The position numbers were made by a program, and so were the translations under genes. Positions 27,125-36,595 of a DNA stretch of 64,000 bases are shown one piece after another; position 1 is the first letter of the stretch, and the number at the start of each line of letters is the position of its first letter. Source of the stretch: Candidatus Paraluminiphilus aquimaris (GTDB taxonomy: Bacteria > Pseudomonadota > Gammaproteobacteria > Pseudomonadales > Halieaceae); contig NZ_CP036501.1 of the NCBI RefSeq assembly GCF_026230195.1, forward strand, positions 1,240,001-1,304,000, read 5' to 3'. The notes below the pieces were generated by a model. The model did not search any database and had not been told where the DNA came from. It worked only from the letters and a program-made list of their open reading frames with translations.

Positions 27125-29383
27125 CTAGGCTTTTTCTGATTTGTAGGTGTATCCATAACCGTAGCCGTAGTAGCCACCGTAGCCGTAGTAGTTGCTGAGA
27201 CGTTTCTCGACACCATTGAGTACTGCGCCTGTAACCTTTGACCCATCCCGCGCCAGTCGGCTGGTTGCATGCTCAATCTCGCGCTTAGAGGTTTTGTCAA
27301 AGCGGCAAACGAGCAAAGTGTTACCAGTGACCTGTCCGACAATCGCAGCGTCTGTGACCGCCAAGATGGGGGGCGTATCGAAAATAATCAAATCGTAGTC
27401 GTTGCAGGCCTCATCTACCAACGCCTGCAGCCGCTGGTGGTGTAGGAGCTCTGATGGGTTGGGTGGTGTTTTACCCCGGGTCACAACATCGAGATTCTCG
27501 ATGTTACTCGAAAACACGACGTCTGAGAGTGCCGACTGGCCACTCAAGTATTCCGAAAGGCCATCCTTGTTAGTTTTGTTCATATACCGATGCAGGTAAC
27601 CTCGTCGCATATCCGCGTCAACCAAAAGCACCTTCTGACCGGCTAAAGCACACACCGTGGCCAAGTTTACTGAAATAAAGGATTTACCCACGCCGGGGCT
27701 TGGCCCCGAGATCATGACCGCCTTGTTGGAGGCTTCGGAGAGATTAAAATATAGGCTGGTGCGAAGGTTACGAAGCATCTCGACCGCAAGGTCGGTAGGC
27801 TCTTTCTCCGCCAGAATATTTAAACCCTTCTTTGCCTTATGCCCTTTCTTACCGTCATTAAACAGGTCATCCCAGCGCTGTTGCTCGTCTGAGAACGGAA
27901 TACTGGAAAAAACAGACAAGCCCGTAGACTCAATTTGGTCTGCTGATTCAACTCCTCGATAAATAGCTCTTTGCAATAACACCCACACGACACCGGTCAA
28001 GCCACCTAAGAGCGTGCCAAGCACGACAATTAGTGATTTTTGAGGTGCCACTGGCGCAGAGCGATCGACAATGGCGGTGTCGATAATACGTACGTTACCC
28101 ACGGTACTTGCGCGGGCAACTTCCATCTCCTGGGCTTTGTAAAGCAACAGCTCATAGATACCACTCGCCACTTCAACGTCGCGGCGCAGACTGACAAGTT
28201 GCTGCTGGGTATCGGGCAGCGCCTCGATGCGTCGGTTAAAACGCGCACGCTCTGAAGTGAGCTGGCGGTACTGCTCTTCCGCCGCAAGTACGTTAGGGTG
28301 GTTGCTTGTAAAACGACGATTCAGCTCGACGCGCTCTAGTTCAAGTTCTTGAATGCGTGTGTCAAGTTCTACCAACTGGGAGAGTACCGCTTGGTTTTCG
28401 GCAGTCACATCGATCGATTGATTCTCAGACGCAAACTGGTTGAACGCAGCTTCCGCTGTCTGCACGTCTCTCTGGATGTAGGGGATCTGCTCACGCATAA
28501 AATTGAGGCTGTTCTCCGCCTCAGCGGATAACCGACTGATATTTTGGTCAACATAGACTTTAGCAACCTCGTTGAGGATGGCCTCAGCACGACCTGCGTC
28601 GGCGTCTTTATAGGAGATGCGTATGATGCCGGACTGTCTTCCTGCCTCACTAACCGATAACGATTCCTGCACCTCTTGAATGGCTGCAAGCCAATGATTC
28701 TCGAATATTAAAAATTCCGTGCCTGGGCGTGCAGAGAGATCGGAGACGAACACTGACACAAGGTCACCGTCGGCTGCTTCGCCAACTGCACCGCTCACCA
28801 AAGTGAGCCCTGCTTCGGTAATAAGAGAGAAGGTGTCTCCACCCTTTGAGACGAGTGTGAGTGGTTCCCCAAGCAATGAGGAATCAACTTCAAGCCGATC
28901 TACGGCTATGCGCTCCCCCCCCCACGCGTACGTGCTGAGTCCGAAAAATGGACTGCCAAACTTCGATTCATCAGAAGGCTCGAATCGTCTTGCCAGCGCC
29001 TTGCCAATTAAAGGGGAGTATTTTGGTTCAACATTGGTCGTCAGCGACAAGTTCTCGACCGCCGTGCCAATGACCGATCGTGATTTGATGATCTCTAGCT
29101 CAGCTTGAGTAGAAGACTCTGAGGCAAACGCTTCAGCAAGGTCCTCAAGACCGGGAAGGCTGGCAGTCTTCTCCTCGACCTGAAGGAGCGCACCGGCCTG
29201 ATAAATCGGTGTTGAGATAAGTGCTACGGCAACAGAGAGTATTATTGCTACGGTTGTGATGCTGATAATTGTCCATCTTTTATCGAGCAGGGCCCCGAGG
29301 AGGCCAAGCAGGTCTATCTCGTCTTCGGCCGTACCTGTGTTTTGGGTTCCTTGCGGAAAATCGCTCTTTGCTTGCTGATCCAT
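27125..29383 (-). CDS. wzc: Wzc/Etk-type polysaccharide co-polymerase and tyrosine kinase
   Basis: Inner-membrane protein of about 752 residues that controls polymer length and links Wzy-type synthesis to Wza export; its cytosolic BY-kinase cycles with the Wzb phosphatase. It has a Wzz domain at both ends of the periplasmic part (helices near residues 30-55 and 445-465), a long periplasmic coiled coil (about 260-400) and a C-terminal kinase with Walker A GPSPGVGKS near residue 555, Walker A' LLVDADMRRG and Walker B LIIFDTPP. The C-terminus is a tyrosine cluster (NYYGYGGYYGYGYGY), the autophosphorylation tail. The ATG at 29383 is preferred over a GTG at 29410. It lies 34 bases after wzb. Confidence 0.95.
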   Translation of the reverse strand: MDQQAKSDFPQGTQNTGTAEDEIDLLGLLGALLDKRWTIISITTVAIILSVAVALISTPIYQAGALLQVEEKTASLPGLEDLAEAFASESSTQAELEIIKSRSVIGTAVENLSLTTNVEPKYSPLIGKALARRFEPSDESKFGSPFFGLSTYAWGGERIAVDRLEVDSSLLGEPLTLVSKGGDTFSLITEAGLTLVSGAVGEAADGDLVSVFVSDLSARPGTEFLIFENHWLAAIQEVQESLSVSEAGRQSGIIRISYKDADAGRAEAILNEVAKVYVDQNISRLSAEAENSLNFMREQIPYIQRDVQTAEAAFNQFASENQSIDVTAENQAVLSQLVELDTRIQELELERVELNRRFTSNHPNVLAAEEQYRQLTSERARFNRRIEALPDTQQQLVSLRRDVEVASGIYELLLYKAQEMEVARASTVGNVRIIDTAIVDRSAPVAPQKSLIVVLGTLLGGLTGVVWVLLQRAIYRGVESADQIESTGLSVFSSIPFSDEQQRWDDLFNDGKKGHKAKKGLNILAEKEPTDLAVEMLRNLRTSLYFNLSEASNKAVMISGPSPGVGKSFISVNLATVCALAGQKVLLVDADMRRGYLHRYMNKTNKDGLSEYLSGQSALSDVVFSSNIENLDVVTRGKTPPNPSELLHHQRLQALVDEACNDYDLIIFDTPPILAVTDAAIVGQVTGNTLLVCRFDKTSKREIEHATSRLARDGSKVTGAVLNGVEKRLSNYYGYGGYYGYGYGYTYKSEKA

Positions 29384-29417
29384 TGTGTTTTTGTGTCCCC
29401 AGATTGTCACGCGTAGT

Positions 29418-29849
29418 TTACGCGAGGTGCTTTAGCCATGTCTCGATCGCGGCGTCTATTTCGTCATAAACCAGCGAGAAAAAGGTCGCGGGTTTAAGGT
29501 GGGGGTCAACAATGTTTTTATTACCCAGCCATTTCCCCAGTTTAAAGGTTTTTCCTCGGGCTTCGGGGTAGCGCTTGATAAGGCGACGTAAGTGGTCGTC
29601 GTCCATCACTAAAATTAAGTCAGCGCTCGATACGATGGGCGTGTTTATTTGCCGCGCAAGGTGCGACCCCATGTTAACACCTCGCTCCAAAGCTACCTCG
29701 CAGCCAGTTGCCTCTGCGCCCTTGTCAACGAGCGCGGAGAGTCCTGCAGAAGATACGCCAACGCTGGGTGCCTTTGAGGTGAGCGCATACTCTGCGTAGG
29801 GGCTCCGGCAGATATTGCCAGTGCAAACCATAAGCACATTCTTAAACAT
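29418..29849 (-). CDS. wzb: Low molecular weight protein-tyrosine phosphatase
   Basis: Cytosolic phosphatase of 143 residues that dephosphorylates the Wzc tyrosine tail (Wzb/Etp). The P-loop VCTGNICRSP carries the nucleophile C9 and R15. The general acid Asp lies in VDPHLKP near residue 119. It is between wza and wzc with gaps of 3 and 34 bases, the standard wza-wzb-wzc order. Confidence 0.94.
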   Translation of the reverse strand: MFKNVLMVCTGNICRSPYAEYALTSKAPSVGVSSAGLSALVDKGAEATGCEVALERGVNMGSHLARQINTPIVSSADLILVMDDDHLRRLIKRYPEARGKTFKLGKWLGNKNIVDPHLKPATFFSLVYDEIDAAIETWLKHLA

Positions 29850-29852
29850 CTG

Positions 29853-30980
29853 CTACTGCCCAAGACGGTCTATGTTGAATAGCCCTTGTAATGAAGGCAG
29901 TACATTAGAGACCCAACGGTTCCAGCGTGTAATGGGGGCGGCGGTTACGTACACCACATCCCGCTGTTGCAGCATAAACTGATCTCCCAGTGCCAGCGCC
30001 CAAGCCTCGGAGACGTCAAGCTGGAAAATATCAACGACACCGTCGTATTCCGACCGGCGTATTACGTACACCCCACGTCCATCAGCTCGCGCCTCTTGAA
30101 TACCGCCCGCATTCGATAGCGCCTGCGTGAGGCTAAGCGGACGGTTCGTCATTGGTAGCGTCTGGGGTTGAACAACTTCTCCCAGGACAAACACCTGTCG
30201 AAGCTCATTGGGGGCTACATGCACCACGTCACCATGCTGCAGCCGAACATTAGCTGTCAGATCCCCTTCGTAAAGGATGTTGTAGAGCGGTGTGACCGCG
30301 GTGGTGTCGCCTCGCGTCAATCGAACGTCAAATAGGTCCGCATTGTCGGTTAGACCGCCCGCGAGATTGATGGCTTCCACAAGCTTTATGGGGACATCGG
30401 TAATGGGGTAGGTGCCTGGCGTCGTCACCGACCCCGCCATAAAAAATCGCTGGCTGCGGTATTCGGCAATGCGCACTTCTAATTGTGGGCTTTCAATGAA
30501 ATTAGCGAGTTTTTGCGCAAGCTCAGTCCGAAGCTCTGCGACCGTTCGGCCTTTTGCCAAGACTGACCCAACAAACGGGTAGTAAATAGTACCGTCGTCT
30601 CGGACCACATTGCCTTGCTCGCGGGCGTTGTTGAACGAGCCAAAGGGCGCAGTGAGCTCTGGGTGGTCCCAAACAATAATACTGAGTACATCCCCAACGC
30701 CCATTCGGTACTGGTAGGGTCTGCTTAAGTCGTCCTCGACTAACAGTGAGTTCACCACTGGGGTTGGTCGTTGAGACGTATTCGAGCCGCTCAACATGGC
30801 GGGCGTTATCTTAATCCTTGACACAGCAAGCGCTGGCGAATCCACCTTGGCACTGGGCCACGCAAATACTTCTGAGCTCATACCGCTGCCTGGTATGACG
30901 GTGCACCCAGTAGAGAGTGCGCTAAGTATCAAAGCACCCCATGTTAGCTTTAAATATTCAGCTTTAAACGTTTTAACCAC
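29853..30980 (-). CDS. wza: Wza/GfcE-type polysaccharide export lipoprotein
   Basis: Outer-membrane channel for capsule or exopolysaccharide. The frame is open to an ATG at 31067, but a GTG at 30980 with GGGGA upstream gives a normal lipoprotein signal (K-rich start, LTWGALILSALSTGC, Cys at about 25) and 375 residues, near E. coli Wza (379). The polysaccharide export domain follows (about 75-165, including RMGVGDVLSIIVWDHPEL) and then two SLBB domains (MAGSVTTPGTYPI and LGEVVQPQTLPM). The last residues before the stop include an amphipathic helix as in Wza. It is the first gene of the minus-strand wza-wzb-wzc unit and shares an 175-base promoter region with the MarR gene. Confidence 0.9.
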   Translation of the reverse strand: MVKTFKAEYLKLTWGALILSALSTGCTVIPGSGMSSEVFAWPSAKVDSPALAVSRIKITPAMLSGSNTSQRPTPVVNSLLVEDDLSRPYQYRMGVGDVLSIIVWDHPELTAPFGSFNNAREQGNVVRDDGTIYYPFVGSVLAKGRTVAELRTELAQKLANFIESPQLEVRIAEYRSQRFFMAGSVTTPGTYPITDVPIKLVEAINLAGGLTDNADLFDVRLTRGDTTAVTPLYNILYEGDLTANVRLQHGDVVHVAPNELRQVFVLGEVVQPQTLPMTNRPLSLTQALSNAGGIQEARADGRGVYVIRRSEYDGVVDIFQLDVSEAWALALGDQFMLQQRDVVYVTAAPITRWNRWVSNVLPSLQGLFNIDRLGQ

Positions 30981-31155
30981 TTTTGGTCCCCAGAGTTTAA
31001 TCAATTGCGTCCAACCGTTGATATTATCACCTGTTTGCCGCTCTGCGACGACAAAAAGAATAGGCATTTCTCACCATTGTCACTAATGTCGCAAAAGAGC
31101 AATTCTTCAATGAATCGGCATACAGTTTCGCACTGCCTATGTTAGTGTTCACGTC

Positions 31156-31524
31156 ATGAACAGTGATTATCAGCAATCCACTAAGATAAACCGCGAAAAA
31201 CTGCGCCTCGAGGTCATGCGTGTGGTTGAGGCAAACCCCGAGAAGAGCCAGCGCGAGATTGCACGCGAGCTTGGCGTGTCGCTTGGTGGCGTAAATTACG
31301 CAATGAAGGCTCTCGTTGAGCGAGGGCTGGTAAAGGCAAAGAATTTTGGTCGGTCTGATAACAAGCTCGGCTACGTCTATGTACTGACGCCTCAGGGAAT
31401 TAAGCAGAAAAGTGAGCTCGCGGCGAGCTTTTTGAGTCGAAAGCTCGAGGAGTATGAGTTGCTTAGGCAGGAGATAGAGGTCCTGAGGAGGGAGATTGTC
31501 GACGAGGAAGAGGCTGGGTCGTGA
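31156..31524 (+). CDS. MarR-family EPS-associated transcriptional regulator
   Basis: A 122-residue winged-helix regulator. Residues 12-75 form the HTH (EKSQREIARELGVSLGGVNYA) and wing, and residues 90-120 a predicted coiled coil (LSRKLEEYELLRQEIEVLRR) for dimer formation. It matches the MarR group that sits at the edge of exopolysaccharide loci with PEP-CTERM or Wza-type systems. Divergent from wza, it also precedes the AT-rich polysaccharide island, so it may control either side; this is inferred from position. Confidence 0.85.
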   Translation: MNSDYQQSTKINREKLRLEVMRVVEANPEKSQREIARELGVSLGGVNYAMKALVERGLVKAKNFGRSDNKLGYVYVLTPQGIKQKSELAASFLSRKLEEYELLRQEIEVLRREIVDEEEAGS

Positions 31525-31571
31525 TAAAGGCTCTTATCGTATTTTATATTAATGGGATAGTTTAAAGCTAA

Positions 31572-32462
31572 ATGATTGACGCATTATATAATAAAATTTT
31601 TAGTCATTTTTATGATTCTAGCTGGATATACTCTGGCTTAATGCTTTTGTCATTTTCCATTCTGTTAATTATTGATTTCTTTATTAATAGACAAGAGAGC
31701 GCCATTTCCCGATTAGTAGCTAAAGAAAAATCTATCAAAATAGATTGTATCGTCTTTTTGCTAGATGCACTGAAGTTATTTCCATTTCTTGTTTTTATAT
31801 GGACTTTCGGTATTCCTTGGCTTGTTAAATACCCTATTAATAGCAATTTAAACATTAATTTCTTGCATATTATTCACAACCCAATTTTACAATCTATTAT
31901 TTATATTGTTGCATTGGACTTCTTGGGTTACTGGGCTCATAGGGTTTTACATAGAATAGATTTTCTCTGGGAAATTCATAAACTTCATCATTCAGCTAGC
32001 AGTATGAATATAATGACCGCAAACCGCAGACACCCACTTGAAACGGGATTTAGATGGGTTTTTTTTGCGTTACCTTTAGCTCTTATTGGAGCGCCAATCG
32101 AAACTTTTATTGCCGCAACGCTTTTTTCAATAGTTTCAGGTCAGGTCCATCACTTGAACGCTAATTGGTGCTTCGGAATTATTGGTAAATATTTACTTGT
32201 TTCGCCGATGTACCACAAAATACATCACTCAATAGAAGATCATCATTTTGACAAAAATTTCGCTATTAGATTCTGCATATGGGATAGAGTTTTTGGTACC
32301 TACTGCGCACCAGAAATACAACCAATTACTATAGGGTTGCGATGTAATAACTTTAATGAACTCGGATATCTTAAGGCGCTAATAAGTTCTACACAATCAT
32401 CAATTCAAAAAGTAAAAATTCGATGTTCATATCCTAAATTCATAAAGGACGATGTAAAATAA
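31572..32462 (+). CDS. Sterol desaturase/fatty acid hydroxylase-family membrane protein
   Basis: Integral membrane di-iron oxygenase of 296 residues. The histidine boxes are all present: HRVLH near residue 125, HKLHH near 137, HHLNANW near 193 and HKIHH with DHHFD near 215. Four to five helices are visible. The family hydroxylates or desaturates lipids, and members in polysaccharide loci may modify a lipid anchor or acyl group; the substrate is unknown. It is the first gene of the AT-rich island and begins 47 bases after the MarR gene. Its base composition is clearly different from that of the MarR gene. Confidence 0.82.
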   Translation: MIDALYNKIFSHFYDSSWIYSGLMLLSFSILLIIDFFINRQESAISRLVAKEKSIKIDCIVFLLDALKLFPFLVFIWTFGIPWLVKYPINSNLNINFLHIIHNPILQSIIYIVALDFLGYWAHRVLHRIDFLWEIHKLHHSASSMNIMTANRRHPLETGFRWVFFALPLALIGAPIETFIAATLFSIVSGQVHHLNANWCFGIIGKYLLVSPMYHKIHHSIEDHHFDKNFAIRFCIWDRVFGTYCAPEIQPITIGLRCNNFNELGYLKALISSTQSSIQKVKIRCSYPKFIKDDVK

Positions 32463-32577
32463 TGTCATCCTTATTGCCGTATGTCCATTACCATCACTAT
32501 ACTATTAAATTAATCGCTATATGATATTGTGCTAAATATCCTGATATTCCTTAATACGGTTTTCAACGGTGTTAGAT

Positions 32578-35100
32578 ATGTTTAAAAGCAATGAAAATAA
32601 CTCAGAATCTGAAATACACATAGACTGGATTCAAGCTATTTGTAGCATCCCTAGGGGGCTTAAAAAAATTATTCAGATAATATTCGATTTTTCGGTGTTG
32701 CTGCCCTTATATGTATTTGTATCATGGTTATTGTATGAAGATGTAAATATTAAAAATGAAATTTTATTTGGGTTGATATTTGTAGTAATTTCATTGACGG
32801 CGCTTTATTGGCTAAAAATATATGGTGTGGTCGTCCGATTTTCGGGCTTTAAAATGATGCAGTTGATTGTAATCGCTCAATTAATATCAGTTGTTATTTT
32901 GGGTTTAATATCTGTTTTGGTTGATCGCCAGATTATACCGGCAAGCTTTATTCTGTTATTTTTTACGTCTGTATTTTTTATCGGAGGCGGTCGCCTTATG
33001 GCCCGTAAAATACTAGATTTTTCAGATACTAATGGAAAAAGAGTTCTCATATATGGAGTGGGAAAAGTAGCAGTTCAACTAATGACTTCAATTAGACGGG
33101 AACCAGGGTATGATGTTCTGGGGTTTATTGATGATGGTATCAATTTAACGGGTTTAGAGCTGCACGGATTACCAGTTTTTGCGAATGTAGATTTAGAAGA
33201 TAAAATAATTGCAAATCAAGTTTCAATAGTCGTTCTTGCTAATCGTGAGCAGGCCATCTTCAAAAATTCAAACCTTCTTGATCGTTTAGAAATTCTTCCG
33301 GTGGAAGTAAAGTGTGCACCATTAATAAATGCATATTTGAAGGAAAATGATAATGGTGTCAACTACCTAGAGGAACTAAGGGTCGAAGATATAGTAGGGC
33401 GTGAGAGTGTACAGCCAGACCAAGATCTTATGAGAAACAACATCACCAGAAAAGTTGTTTTGATTACTGGCGCTGGTGGTTCCATTGGAAGTGAGTTATG
33501 TCGTCAAGTGATTAATCTCTCCCCTCAAAAACTAATTTTGCTTGAGGCCAGTGAGTATGCTTTATTTAGTATCCACCAAGAGCTCGCTGATTATTCTGAT
33601 AGAGTTCTCCCAGTTCTAGGTTCGGTTTGCGATATCGATTTGGTGGAAAATCTATTGAATAACGAAAAAATTGATACTGTCTATCATGCTGCTGCATACA
33701 AGCATGTTCCTTTAGTGGAAGCTAACCCGTTCGTGGGGGTTTACAATAATGTGTTTGGTACAAAAATAATTCTTGATGCTTCAATTCGAGCGGGTGTTAG
33801 TTCCTTTACTCTCATTTCAACTGATAAGGCAGTTCGACCAACCAATATTATGGGAGCGTCAAAACGCATTGCTGAAATATTATGTCAGATTGCATCAGCC
33901 AGAGGGGCAGCCACAACTATTGCTTCAGTTCGATTTGGGAATGTTATAGGTTCTTCTGGTTCAGTTATTCCAAAATTTAGAGAACAGATACGTAATGGTG
34001 GCCCTGTAACAGTGACTCACCCGGAGATTACTCGTTTCTTTATGGGAATACCTGAGGCTTCTGAGTTGGTTATACAAGCTTCATCTATGGCGAAGGGAGG
34101 TGATGTTTTTGTATTAGATATGGGAGACCAGGTAAAAATTCTTGATCTAGTTAAAAAATTGATTCGGTTTTCGGGGAAAGTTGTCGAAACTGAGCAGAAT
34201 AAACATTTAAATCCCATCAAAATTATTTATACAGGGCTTAGGCCAGGAGAAAAACTATATGAAGAGTTGTTGATATCGGGTGAATTTAAAAAGACGTCGC
34301 ATCCTAAAATAATGCAGTTGAAAGAGCCATGCCCCGATGATCGCAATCATGAACAGTTTTTGGAAAACCTTAATGATGTACTAAAGGTTAGAGATATTAG
34401 TGCACTGAAATTGTTGTTGTCGAAAAACAACTTAGGTTACGTGAGTCAAAATGACTCGCAAATTGTTCAGACTAAAAACGAAAAGTCTTTTCAAGCGCTT
34501 GGTTCTAAAGACTTATTAGAGGCTACGGAAAAAAAATCAGTGGCAGGTGATACAGGGCTTGAGGATTCACGGGCTGAATGTGAAAGTGCTTTGCAGTCTA
34601 AAAGTTTTCCACCTAAATCTGTTCTCGGACTAAAGCAAAAATATTTAATTAATGTCCTACACAAGTATTTTTTGTTGTCCCGAGGTTTAACGATGGGTGT
34701 ACGTTGTGCGGTATTCAATGATAAAGAAGAAGTACTGTTAGTCAAACATACATATATAGAAGGCTGGCATCTTCCTGGAGGAGGTATAGATATTGATGAA
34801 TCTGCGGAGGAAGCAGTTTTTCGTGAGGTGCGCGAAGAAACGTCAATTATGCTAAGGGAAAAGCCGAAATTATTAGGTGTTTATCATTCCAAACATGTTA
34901 GTAAGCGCGATCATGTAGTGCTTTTCATAGCTGACAAATACTCTAAGGACGAGTCTGTGGATAGTTCATTTGAGATTAGCGCTTCCAAATTTATACCCAT
35001 AAATAGCCTTCCTGATGATTTAGAAGCTTCATCAAGGTATTGGTTAACTGAGGCCCTTTCAAGAAGAGGTAATAAAACCGATAAGGCCTTAATTTGTTAA
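32578..35100 (+). CDS. WbpM/FlaA1-type nucleotide-sugar 4,6-dehydratase fused to a Nudix domain
   Basis: A two-function protein of about 840 residues (ATG at 32578; a GTG at 32569 is the alternative). Residues 30-140 hold four membrane helices, 155-250 a Rossmann domain (VLIYGVGKVA), and 290-580 the SDR catalytic domain (LITGAGGSIGSELC, STDKAV and MGASKR, the Ser-Met-Lys type of UDP-GlcNAc 4,6-dehydratases). After a polar linker (about 610-690), residues 700-820 form a Nudix hydrolase. Its box at about 733-757 reads GGIDIDE, then REVREETSI, with Ser where the consensus has the late Gly. Ordinary WbpM proteins end near 630-660 residues. I infer coupled nucleotide-sugar synthesis and nucleoside-diphosphate cleavage, but the Nudix substrate is not known. 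Confidence 0.9.
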   Translation: MFKSNENNSESEIHIDWIQAICSIPRGLKKIIQIIFDFSVLLPLYVFVSWLLYEDVNIKNEILFGLIFVVISLTALYWLKIYGVVVRFSGFKMMQLIVIAQLISVVILGLISVLVDRQIIPASFILLFFTSVFFIGGGRLMARKILDFSDTNGKRVLIYGVGKVAVQLMTSIRREPGYDVLGFIDDGINLTGLELHGLPVFANVDLEDKIIANQVSIVVLANREQAIFKNSNLLDRLEILPVEVKCAPLINAYLKENDNGVNYLEELRVEDIVGRESVQPDQDLMRNNITRKVVLITGAGGSIGSELCRQVINLSPQKLILLEASEYALFSIHQELADYSDRVLPVLGSVCDIDLVENLLNNEKIDTVYHAAAYKHVPLVEANPFVGVYNNVFGTKIILDASIRAGVSSFTLISTDKAVRPTNIMGASKRIAEILCQIASARGAATTIASVRFGNVIGSSGSVIPKFREQIRNGGPVTVTHPEITRFFMGIPEASELVIQASSMAKGGDVFVLDMGDQVKILDLVKKLIRFSGKVVETEQNKHLNPIKIIYTGLRPGEKLYEELLISGEFKKTSHPKIMQLKEPCPDDRNHEQFLENLNDVLKVRDISALKLLLSKNNLGYVSQNDSQIVQTKNEKSFQALGSKDLLEATEKKSVAGDTGLEDSRAECESALQSKSFPPKSVLGLKQKYLINVLHKYFLLSRGLTMGVRCAVFNDKEEVLLVKHTYIEGWHLPGGGIDIDESAEEAVFREVREETSIMLREKPKLLGVYHSKHVSKRDHVVLFIADKYSKDESVDSSFEISASKFIPINSLPDDLEASSRYWLTEALSRRGNKTDKALIC

Positions 35101-35101
35101 T

Positions 35102-36595
35102 ATGATAAAGCATATTCTTTTTTCCACCTTAGTAATAAACCTAGGTTTATTGCTGGGTAGGCTTTCTGGCTTTATTAGAGAGTCCTTTGTTGCTGCCACT
35201 TTTGGTGTTAGCTCTCAAGCTGATGTTACTTTGCTCATGCTAACTGTGCCCGACTTGCTAGTTAATATTTTGGTTGGTGGAGCTATGGGTGCCGTATTAA
35301 TTCCCGAATTTAAAGCGAAACCCGACTTTGCAAGAAAGCTACTTTTTCAGGCGGCAGTGTTTTTTGGAGTAATTTTTACATTGGTATCTGCGTTTTTATA
35401 CTTGAATTCCGTCCTACTTGTTGAAGTGTTTGCTCCAGGATTTGAGGGTGAAAAAAAAATAAAAGCATCCACCAGTTTAAGTTGGGTAATATGGCTTGTT
35501 CCACTAACAGTATTGGCTGGAATCACGACAGCCTTCTTACACTCCAAGGAAAAGTTTGCTATTGCTTCATTAGGTACCTTAATAATGAATTCCTCAATTA
35601 TATCAGGTCTTTTGCTTGTTCAATTTGGACTTGGCTCTGTTTATTGGGTGGCCTTGTTTGTTTTGTTAGGCGGTTTTTTAAGGTTGTCTAGTCAGATTGT
35701 TTTCGTTGGATTAAAGTGGGCTCCTATTAGCTCATTTGATTCAATTTTATTGTCCAGAAAAATCGTATACCGATATGTTGGAGCTATCTTCTCAGGAAGT
35801 ATTTTGCTTATTATCCCAGTTTTAGTAAGAGCATTTTCCTCGTTTTTCGGTGAGGGTAGTTTGGCTGTTATGAACTATTCAAGTAGGCTAATTGAATTTC
35901 CGCTTGCTATTGCAATAACAGTCTTATCAGTTAGTTTATTCCCAAAATTGTCAGAAAGTTTTTTATATAATCGTAATCTTTACAAAACCTTGGTTGGCTA
36001 TGGCTCTCAAGCAATATTAGGAATATCTCTTCTAATAATGATTACTTTGCTTACACTTAGTAGTAATTACATTGATGTTATTTTTAATTATGGAAATATG
36101 AAAGACGAGGACCTTCTTGCCATTAAGCAAGTTATTTCTATTGGCCTGTTTGCTCTTCCTTTGCAGGGTATGGCTGTATTTTTGTCAGCGGTGTTTTACT
36201 CGCAAAAAAATACGAAAACACCATTAATAATAAATTTTTTAGGTCTGGTAGTATTTTATTTAACATATACAAGCAACGCGTTTGGCTTTGAACTTAGTTC
36301 AATAATGATGAGTATGGTTTGCGGGTACGGATTTATATTTTTGTTGCAGATATTTTTGGTCAAAATAGACGGAGAAGGTATTTTTCATCTAATTCTTAAA
36401 AGTGAATTTTTAACTGGCTTGGTTTTTTCGTCAATTTTGCTTTATCTCTTAATTTCGATTTTAGATACTGCGAATTTTGATCCCCTTCTTACTATTCTAC
36501 TGGCTATTTTAATTGGATTGCTGTCACTGTTTTCTCTTGCTATGTTCAATTGCGATTTCAGATTAATGATCAAAAAAAGGGTGCCACTCAATTGA
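35102..36595 (+). CDS. MurJ/MviN-type lipid flippase
   Basis: Polytopic MOP-superfamily protein of 497 residues with about 14 helices. The N-terminus (GLLLGRLSGFIRESFVAATF) and PDLLVNILVGGAMGAVLIP are typical of MurJ/MviN. In this setting it probably flips the undecaprenyl-linked repeat unit (Wzx role) and not lipid II. It starts one base after the preceding stop. It overlaps the aldolase gene by TTGA, so the two are translationally coupled. Confidence 0.85.
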   Translation: MIKHILFSTLVINLGLLLGRLSGFIRESFVAATFGVSSQADVTLLMLTVPDLLVNILVGGAMGAVLIPEFKAKPDFARKLLFQAAVFFGVIFTLVSAFLYLNSVLLVEVFAPGFEGEKKIKASTSLSWVIWLVPLTVLAGITTAFLHSKEKFAIASLGTLIMNSSIISGLLLVQFGLGSVYWVALFVLLGGFLRLSSQIVFVGLKWAPISSFDSILLSRKIVYRYVGAIFSGSILLIIPVLVRAFSSFFGEGSLAVMNYSSRLIEFPLAIAITVLSVSLFPKLSESFLYNRNLYKTLVGYGSQAILGISLLIMITLLTLSSNYIDVIFNYGNMKDEDLLAIKQVISIGLFALPLQGMAVFLSAVFYSQKNTKTPLIINFLGLVVFYLTYTSNAFGFELSSIMMSMVCGYGFIFLLQIFLVKIDGEGIFHLILKSEFLTGLVFSSILLYLLISILDTANFDPLLTILLAILIGLLSLFSLAMFNCDFRLMIKKRVPLN

